From Coriaria nepalensis (taxonomy: Eukaryota > Streptophyta > Magnoliopsida > Cucurbitales > Coriariaceae): DNA of 64,000 nucleotides. The DNA lies in NCBI GenBank assembly GCA_027186245.1, contig CP114481.1, positions 55,870,569-55,934,568 of the forward strand, in the 5' to 3' direction. Below are positions 12,144 to 21,700 of the stretch, piece by piece (positions within the stretch are counted from its first letter, which is position 1; each line of letters opens with the position of its first letter). The position numbers and the translations under genes were made by a program. A model generated the notes under the pieces. That model was not told the DNA's origin. It ran no database searches and saw only the letters and a list, made by a program, of their open reading frames with translations.

Positions 12144-12503
12144 CAACATTCTGTTGTGTTTGAGAATTTTGGGTTCTAAATATCTTTTTTTTTTTTAACC
12201 TGAATCATTTTCGTGATGTTTTCTTCTTCTGATTATGCATTTGTCATGATGTTCTGGAATAGTGTCCTATATTCAGGAGTGAATGTAAAATGTTTATGGA
12301 TAAATGTCATTAGCTTTAATAATGTGGACAATATTCTACTGCTACAAAAAATGGAACTTTCAACTGTGTCTAGTCAATGATCCGTTCTAATGGAAATGTT
12401 GATAAGAGTATTTTCTTTGTCGAGCAACCAGGGAATCTCTTTTCCTTTTGGTTCTTTAAAACTATATCAAAATATTTGCTCACACACTAAAAACAACATT
12501 CCA
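12144..12503. other. 3' flank of NDUFA5
   Basis: AT-rich stretch between the NDUFA5 stop and the tail of the convergent PPR pseudogene. Probably both 3' ends; no gene was seen. Confidence 0.5.
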
Positions 12504-15197
12504 TCATCTATCCATGAAAATGCACACATTACAAGCGGGCCCACACGAACACCGACTGTTCTTGAACACACGAAGTCGGTTCGGTTCCCTTACAATGATC
12601 TCCCTATCCACCACCTTTGTCACTAGAATCATAAACTCATGGCATTCTCTACAATGATCTCCATCACACGTATTGGAGCTCCTCATACTGTAGTCACTAG
12701 ACCAAATGCAACGGCTAACTTCTCACAGTGATAAGACGAATTCCCATTCTCACTATACAAGCACCCCATGTTCTTGAACTGAGCTATAAGGGATTTCAGT
12801 TTCTCTTGAATCTCCTCCATATTCAAATGTGATCTATCTCCATTAATGAAGACATGCACCTTGTTTCTTATCTCCATCCAGCTCTCACTCGGATTGTTAC
12901 TCTTCCTGAACCCTCTCTCGGCCATTTGCTTATGAGTTTTCTCACCCAAATCGGACCGTCCGGATTCATCGTACAAGTTCGCTAGCATCGCATAGAAAGA
13001 CGGGTCAGACGGATCAAGTTCAATCCCTCGCCTTGCCATATCTTCCCCTAAAAGCATATTCCCATGTAATATGCAAGCACCCATCAAAGTTTTGTACATC
13101 AAAGCATTTGCCTTAAAAGGCATATGGACCCAACCACTTCTACCGCCTCCTCTAGCCGGTCAGATCGGCCTAGGAGGTCAACTAAACAAACATGGTGATC
13201 CAATTCAGGGGTTATATCGTAAATTTCTCTCATAAATTTGAAGTGTTCATAGCCCAAGTCGACCAAACCAATTCAGCTACAAGCAAAAAGGACTAATCGA
13301 ATTGTAATAGAATCTGGCCCGAAACCAGCTAATCTCATGTCATCAAAGGCAGATAAAGCAGACAAAATATACTCATTTGCTGTCAGGCACGATATCAGCC
13401 TATTCCATGAGAAAACATCGGGCTCTGTTATTTCCCGAAAGGCCCAATATGCATCAGTCATACATCCAGACTTCCCATACAAGTCAACTAGACTGCTTCT
13501 AACCGAAATGTAGCTACCTAACCCGGATTTGAGAGAATGAGAGTGAAGTTGCTTACCTGTTTCCAATGCGCCTAGGTTAGCTGAAGCAGATAAGAAACTT
13601 GCCAAGCTAAATCCATCCATCTTAATATCATCATTACTCATGTCCATGAAGATGTTTAGGGCCGTTTCATGATGACCTATCTGATTCATTCTCGTGGCTA
13701 AAGTTGTGTATGTGATTGCATCTGTACGGTTCATTGTGGTAATAACTTTCCCAGCATAGTCCATCATTTCCAAACAAACATAAGAATCTATAAGAGCATT
13801 CAAAACAACTATATCTATATCTTTGTTTACTCCATTACCTTTTATTATATGTCCATGGAGCTTTAATGATTGACTAGGAGATTGGCTGGTTCTAAGGATT
13901 GTGGAGAGAGTAACGGAATTGGGCTAAACTCCTTTTGCTTGCATCTCGTAAAAGAGCTCAATATATTCTTCAAAACCGTGCTCAGCTAGACCCAAAATCA
14001 AAGAAGTCCAACAAATGACATTTGGTTTGGTTATTTTATTAAATACTCTTAAACCATCTTTTATGAGGTTTGAGCTTTTCATGTACATATCGATTAGTGC
14101 ACTTCCCACACAAATATCAGCTTCTAACCCAGCCAAAATCACATGCAAATGAATCTGTTGACCTAACCTCAATGCCGATATAAATGTGCAACCACTTAGT
14201 ATACTTGAATACGTGAAATTATTAGGTTTGATTTGAGAAAGTTTCATTGCATTTAATGCTGAAATAGCTTCCCTGACCTTTGAATTCTTGGTAAACCCAG
14301 AAATAATAGAGGTCCATAAGAAGATGATATCTGGTTTGATACCTTCATAGCATCTTCTAAGATGGAGTAATTCATGTACATTTCAACAAGTGCTGTTTTC
14401 ATTACCACATTCAGATTAACTCCCAGTAAAATCAAATGGGCGTGAAGTAATTTCCCGTATTTCAAACCAATGAAACCTGTCGTGGCTAAAAGTTTCACAA
14501 AAGTGAATTCGTTCGGAAAGACCCCATTTGGAATCATAGAGATGTAAAGCTGTAAAGCCTCTCTCCATTTATGGGCTTGAACTGCTGAAGAAATCATGGT
14601 GGTCCAAGAAACGGTATCACCAGTATCCATGTTCATACAATACTTATAAGCTTCTTCATGGCAGTCACTTTTCGCGTAGAAATCAATCAAAGTGCTTCCA
14701 AGAATTAGCTTTGACTCAAACCTGGCCTTCACCATATAGCCATGGATACAAGCTCCAAGATCCAAATTTCCAAGAGCAGAGCATGACCTCAAGACACAAG
14801 AAAGAGTGAACTCATTCGGGTTCTGCTCAGAATCTAACATTGAACTGAACAACTGAAGTGCCTCATTATGGTTTCTGTTCCTAACATAAGCCGATTGCAT
14901 TCCGGTCCACAACATGGTATCTCTCTGAGGCATTTCATCGAACAGGCTGCGTGCTTCTTTAAGTCCAAAGCATTTAGCATAAAGAGATGGTAAATTGTTG
15001 TTCATATACAAATCATCATGAAAACCCAGCTTGACAATTGGGCTGTGAACACATACACCCTCTTTCAAAGACAATGAATTGCATAATGAAATAATCCGTG
15101 TGCAGTTTTGTTCTACACTGCAGAGCTCGTTTCTGATTAAAAGCTTGTTTCCCGCAGACATCATGATAAATAATGCTAAAAATAGTAAAGAGCTCAA
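12504..15197 (-). pseudogene. broken E/DYW-class PPR gene, At5g52850-like
   Basis: Five frame segments on the minus strand (15197-14253, 14247-13924, 13923-13273, 13123-12683, 12686-12504) together follow one PPR protein in order, with repeats such as LFDEMPQRDTMLWTGMQSAY and SASANLGALETGKQLHSHS and ending near CRECHEFM and FKNSRCSC. Breaks seen: a one-base-loss frameshift near 14331-14338; an in-frame TAG just after MQAKGV, near 13921-13926; an in-frame TGA near 13273; a frameshift near 13119-13125; an in-frame TGA near 12683 followed by another frame change. The order and wording match, as I recall it, the chloroplast-predicted Arabidopsis PPR protein At5g52850, and the gene lies next to NDUFA5 as in Arabidopsis. 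I infer an inactivated orthologue, not a processed or transposed copy. Sequencing errors cannot explain so many independent lesions. Confidence 0.85.
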
Positions 15198-15552
15198 CCC
15201 ATAATGTACGATATTGAAGTTTCAACCCATTGAAAAACCTTATACTTTTCCTTGATGTTATATTAAGAGGTCGGACTTGTTCTAAAGTTGAAAACTTCTT
15301 ATTTTTTTCTTTCTTTTCCAGTCACATTACATCTTCGAAGCTTCCTTCTAAAATTCTTGCCAGAAAAAACGATGTGGGAATGTTTATGGTTGGAGACATG
15401 TATATATATATTATTATGGCAAATTGCAATATAGCCAGCAGTATCTGTTTGACAATTTATAAACACGCTTTATTTAAATTAAATTAAAATATTAAATTAA
15501 AAATAAAATGGAGAGAGAGAGAGAGAGAGTTGTATTATCTTTTGTACTATTA

Positions 15553-15602
<50 letters not shown>

Positions 15603-15742
15603 GAGTGGAGGACCTGAAGTCAATTGAATTCTATGCTCAAACAGATCGCAATCCCTCCTCCCTCCAATTTCTCCAGAAACTTCTTCCCATTTCTCATTTC
15701 TCTCTCTTTTTGCTCTGTGGAGGAGTTCCTGAATCCAAGCTC
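15198..15742. other. intergenic with simple repeats, SGT1 5' side
   Basis: Between the head of the PPR pseudogene and the SGT1 start codon. It contains a (GA)n run near 15511-15529, a (TA)n run near 15554-15583 and a poly-T run of about 20 immediately after it. The last ~130 bp are C/T-rich and probably include the SGT1 5' leader. Confidence 0.6.
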
Positions 15743-18700
15743 ATGGCTTCCGATCTCGAAGCTAAGGCCAAGGATGCCTTCATCGACGAGCACTTCGAGC
15801 TTGCACTCGAGCTCTACAACCAGGCCATCTCTCTCATGCCCCAAAACGCCGGCCTTTATGCTGAACGTGCTCAGGCTAACATCAAGATTGGGAATTTCAC
15901 TGGTACTTGACTCTTTTTCTCCGTCTCGTCTTGTTGGGCTTCCGTGAAAACGTCCTGAGAAGTTTCTGTGCGTGTTCTGTATGTTGCTTGGTTTCGAGTT
16001 GTGTAATTTGCTGTGAAATTTGACTGCGGTGGTATTCTGTAGCTCTTTGGTTTGCTTTTGGTTTTGTTTGTGGAGAAGCCAAAGGAAGATACTGGAATGC
16101 ATAGGCGGAGTTCGGATTGATAACAAGATTAAAAAAAAAAAAAAAAAAACTTGCTTCAATCTTTTCAGCAAGCAAGTTCACATAAGCTTTGTAATTGCTT
16201 TCTTGAAGATGTTAATTATTGTTGGAGCTTTTGATAAATTTGAACTACTGATCCTCTTTTTCTCTCTCTTTCTCTCTTTCTCTCTTGCATACAATCTATG
16301 CCATTCTGGATGTTCTCACACTTTTTTTTTTTTCTTTTGGTGCTTTTCAAATCGATTTTGTTTTTTTTTTAAATGAATATCTACCTTGGTTCATCAAGTT
16401 TGGAAGTATTTCATTAAGGTTTATATTTTCCAATCATATGTGCAGAAGCTGTTGCTGATGCGACCAGAGCAATTGAGTTGGACTCCTCAAATTCAAAAGC
16501 ATATATGCGCAAGGGGTGAGTCTAAAACACGTGACTTTTCCTACATTAGAGTATGTGTATTCAAGCTGGAGTTCCTTTAGTTTCCTAAGAACGCAAGGAT
16601 TCGAGAGAGATGTTTAAAATCACGAGAGTGGAAATCATATGCTGATGATTTCATCGAGGGGGGCAGACTTTTTTTATATAAAAAAGTGCGAATATAGTTC
16701 TTATTTAGTGTTGTAACAATTTTATCAAAGTTTGGCATCTACTTTCCTTTTTGTAATTGTTCAATTAGTTGTATCACTTGTGTCTGAATCTTTTAATACT
16801 TTAGTGGAGGTAAATTACCTTCTCCACTCCCACGTCTTTGTATTTTTCTTGCATAACCTACCTATTTGGTTGATGCACTTGCTATTTTCTGGACAGCATT
16901 GCATGCATGAACCTTGAGGCATATCAAACTGCAAAGGCGGCTTTGGAAGCAGGTGCTGCTTTAGCACCAGAAGAATCCAGATTCACCAAGTTAATCAAAG
17001 AGTGTGAAAAGCTCATGGCTGGTAAGTGATTGCCTCCTGCTTGTTCAAGTATTTATGTAAATTTATGAAGGTGGAATATGGTGCTTTGCATCCAAATTTC
17101 CTTGTGGAAATAAAAGAAGTATCAGAGTATCAAGTTAGTAAATGAATCTAAAAACAGAGGGTAATGATATGGAAATAAGGTATTCAACTCATATATTTCA
17201 TGTACAGGTTTATACATATTTATAGAATCCTCTAAGATACAAAATAGGAAAGTAATTTAGTTAGGAAAGTAATTTAGTTAGGAAAGTAATTTACCACTAA
17301 TTTCTCTATCTATCTAAATATAGAAATACTCAAATATGGTAAATATTTATAGCCTAATTCCTAAGGTTATGATAAGACTTTCAACACTCCCCCTCAAGTT
17401 GGCATGAAAATATCTCTCATGGCTAGCTTGTTTACAAAGATCTCATGTAACCCTTTAGGAAGTCCCTTAGTGAGTATATCTGCGGTTTGACTAGCTGTAG
17501 GTATATAAGACATGCATATCACGCCACTGTCTATTTTTTCCTTGATGAAGTGCTTGTCAACTTCTACATGCTTTGTCCTATCATAGAGAATAGGATTGTG
17601 AGCTATAGAAATAGCTGCCTTGTTGTCACAGTATACTTTGATAGGTGTTGGAGTAGAAATCTTCAATTCTCCTAGAACTCGTTTGATCCATAATACTTCA
17701 CAGAAACCATGTGCTACTGAGCGGAATTCTGCTTCAGCACTACTTCTTGCCACTACACTTTGTTTCTTACTTCTCCATGTAACCAAATTTCCCCCTACAA
17801 AGGTACAATAGCCCGAGGTAGATCTTCTGTCAATTACATTTCCTGCCCAATCTGCATCCGTGTAGGCTTCAACTTGTAAATGACCTTTCTTTTTGAACAT
17901 CAACCCTTTGCCAGGTGTCCCCTTTAGGTACCTTAAAATTCTGAACACAGCTTCAAAATGTGTAGGTCCGGGAGAGTGCATGAACTGACTTACAATGCTG
18001 ACTGCAAAAGTAATGTCAGGTCTAGTATGTGTTAGATAAATTAATCTTCCCACCAATCTCTGATAACGTTCTCGGTCTATCACCTCATTAGGAGCTGTTG
18101 TCTTCAATTTCACATTCGGTTCTGTAGGGGTGTCTGCTATCTTACAATCAGTCATCCCTGTTTCTTTAAGTAGATCAAGAACATATTTACGTTGGTTGAC
18201 AAAAATTCCCTCTTTAGACCTTGCAAACTCCATTCCGAGGAAGTATTTCAGTTTTCCTAAGTCCTTAACTTCAAATTCTTCCTCAAGCTTACTTTTCAAG
18301 TTGCTGATTTCAATTGAGTCATCTCCTGTCATAATTATGTCATCTATATAAACAATCAGGATAGCTACTTTTCCTTCGGTGGAATGTTTAAAAAACAGTG
18401 TGTGGTCTGCTTGGCTTTGTAAGAATCCAAGTCTCCTAACAACTTCACCAAACCGCTCAAACCAAGCTCTAGGAGATTGCTTAAGTCCATATAGAGCTTT
18501 CTTCAATTTGCACACTCTACCCTTCCCAAGTCTTTCTTCAAATCCAGGTGGTAGGTCCATGTATACCTCCTCTTGTAAGTCTCCATTTAAGAAAGCATTC
18601 TTTACATCGAATTGATGGAGTGGCCAATCGGAGTTAATTGCAAGAGAAATGAGTATTCTAATAGAGTTAATTTTAGCAACAGGAGCAAACGTTTCTTGGT

Positions 18701-21700
18701 AGTCAATACCATGAGTTTGAGTAAATCCTTTAGCTACAAGTCTCGCTTTGTATCGTTCCACACTTCCATCAGCTTTACACTTGACTGTAAAGACCCATTT
18801 ACATCCCACTGTCTTCTTATTCTCGGGCAGATCAGTAACACTCCAAGTGTTGTTCTTCCTAAGAGCATTCATCTCCTCTATCACAGCTAATTTCCAATTC
18901 GAATCACCTAAAGCTTCCTGAATAGTTCTTGGAACAGACAGATTTGAGATCCTAGTCACAAATGCTCTATGAGTGTTTGACAGTTTTTCATATGATAAGT
19001 ACTTTGCCATAGGATGTTGAGTGCAAGTGCGGGTTCCTTTTCTAAATGCAATAGGAATATCAAGGTCATTAGCAAATAAATTATCAAAGGATAGAGAGGG
19101 AGGATTCACCTGAGTTGGAGAGCCATTACTCGGCGAATTTAATTGGTCATCAGCTAAAGGAATGGTTGGAGCCGTAGTACTTTTGTTAAACTGTTTTCTG
19201 GTATAAACCTGGAGCTTTGGTTCGTTTTGAAGTACATCTCCCCCTGTCTTTGATACAGTCAATTCTGGCAAGGTAGAGATAGGAGGACTTACACTAGTAT
19301 CCATTTTCTCAACCAGTATTTCATGAAACTCTTCATTAGAGTTGACTAAGGGCATAGGGACAGTTTCCCAAAAATTATTTTCACCCATTTGGGTCTCCTC
19401 TTGAAACACAGTTTTATGAAAATAAGGTTGCTCCTCAACAAAGTTCACATCTATACTTTCAAAGAATTTTTTTGTGACGGGATTAAAACATTTGTACCCT
19501 CTTTTGTTTGAAGCATACCCTAGGAAGACACATTTTTCAGATTTTGGTTCCAACTTTGACCGGAAAGCATTTGGTATATATACATAACAAGTGCAACCGA
19601 AAACTTTTAAAGGAAGTTCTGCAGTGATCCGGTTTGTAGGAAAGCAATGTTTTAAGATTTTTAATGGTGTTTCAAATTTCAAAACTCGAGATGGCATTCT
19701 ATTTATTAGATAACATGCAGTTAGTAAAGCATTTCCCCATAGATATTTTGGAACATTCATTGAAAACATAATTGCCCTTGTAACTTCTAATAAATGTCTA
19801 TTTTTCCTTTCGGCAATACCATTTTGTTGTGGAGTGTCACGACAAAGTGATTGATGAATAATACCTTTTTCTGACAGAAATGTTCCTAACTGTTTGTTAA
19901 AGTATTCAGTTCCATTATCTGTTCTAAGAATGCCTATTTTTATTTAAAATTGATTTTCAATCATAATATAGAAATCTTTGAATATTTTCTCAACTTCAAA
20001 CTTCTTTTTCATTAAGTAGACCCAACATAATCTTGTATGATCATCAATGTAACAAACCATTTTTTTTCCAGATAGTGTATTGACCTTAGATGGATCCCAA
20101 ACATCACTATGAAATAAGTAAAATGGTCTTGAACTAGAATATAATTTTATTGGAAAAGAAACACGATGGTCTTTAGCTAAATGACAAACTTCACAATGTA
20201 ATTTTGAGTGATAACCTCCTTTAAACAGTGCAGGAAATACATGTTTTAAGTATGAAAAACTAGGGTGTCCTAATCTCTTATGCCATAATATGATCTGATC
20301 TGAGACAAAAGTTGAGCTAGTACTACCTAATCCCTGAGCTTGATTAGTCCCAAAAACAGTTTCATCAAAGTAGTACATCCCATTTCTTCCTTTAGCAGTT
20401 CCAATCATCTTCCCCGAGCTCCGGTCCTGAAACACACAAGTGAGAGGAGAAAAAGAAATGGAACAATTAGAATCCTGTGACAGTTTACTAACGGACAGAA
20501 GGTTACATGCAAGTTTTGGGTCATGTAAGACTGATTTTAAGGTTAGGTTTTCTGAAATTTTAATGTGTCCTTTTCCTGCAATGGGTGAGAAACTACCATC
20601 AGCTATTTTGACTTTTTCTAAACCAGAACATGGATAATACGAGTCAGAATTTTGAACAACTTGTCATATGATCGGAAGCCCCTGAATCAATAATCCAAGA
20701 ACTAGTTTCTCCTAGAGCCAAGAGTGCTAAAGAACATCTACCTGTCTGTGCCATAGAACCAGTAGGAGCATTAGGTGATGAATAGGATTTTAGTAGTTTT
20801 AGAAGGTAATCTAACTGCTCTTTACCAAACATAGATGACTCGGCCTCATTTGCTGCAGGAACATTTCTTTCACCTTGTTTATTCTGCCTACCGTAGGATG
20901 GCCTTCCATGCAACTTGTAGCAATTTTCTCTTGTATGGCGTGTCTTTCCACAAAAGTCACAGTGCAGATTATTCTTGTCTCCTGTGCGCTGGTTTTGGTA
21001 GGTTCTTATGCTAGCTTAGGCTTCAGGTATGGCTAAGGCTGACCCTTCCATACTTTTAGTCAAATTTGTAGCCTTCTTTCCTAGCATTACATGCCTCCTA
21101 CTCTCTTCTCTTCGTACCTCTGCAAAGGCCTTCCCAATTGAAGGCATAGGATTCCTACCAATTATCCGACCACGGACCTCATCGAATTCAACATTTAGAC
21201 CTGCAAGAAATTTGAAGATTCGGCCTGTATCCACCATCTTCTTGTGTTGGTTGTAGTCTTCAGGTGACTTCCACTCATAGTCGTTGAATAGGTCCAAGTC
21301 CTGCCAAAATCTTTTAAGGGTATTAAAATACTTAGTTACATAATCCTCACCTTGGCGAATTTCCCCTAATCTTAGGGTTAATTCATACACTTGAGACTGG
21401 TTTCCTAGATCAGAGTACATCAATGAGACATTATCCCATAGTTCCTTAGTAGTAGGATAACATAGGTAGTTTGCTCCTATCTCCTCTGTCATAGAGTTGA
21501 CCAACCATGTCATTACCATTGAGTTTTCAGCATCCCAAGTGGCATAAGTTGGATCATTCAGGTCTGGTTCCTCTGTTTCTCCCGTGATGTAGCCAATTTT
21601 TCCTCTCCCCCTAATATACATGCGGACAGACTGTGACCATCTCAGAAAGTTATCCCCATTCAGTCGAATTGTGGTGATCTGAATGGGTGAGTTTTCTGAT

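Noticed and set aside
15620..16181. Minus-strand frames of 94 and 183 codons over the SGT1 start
   Set aside because: Low-complexity shadows of the SGT1 first exon and its leader.
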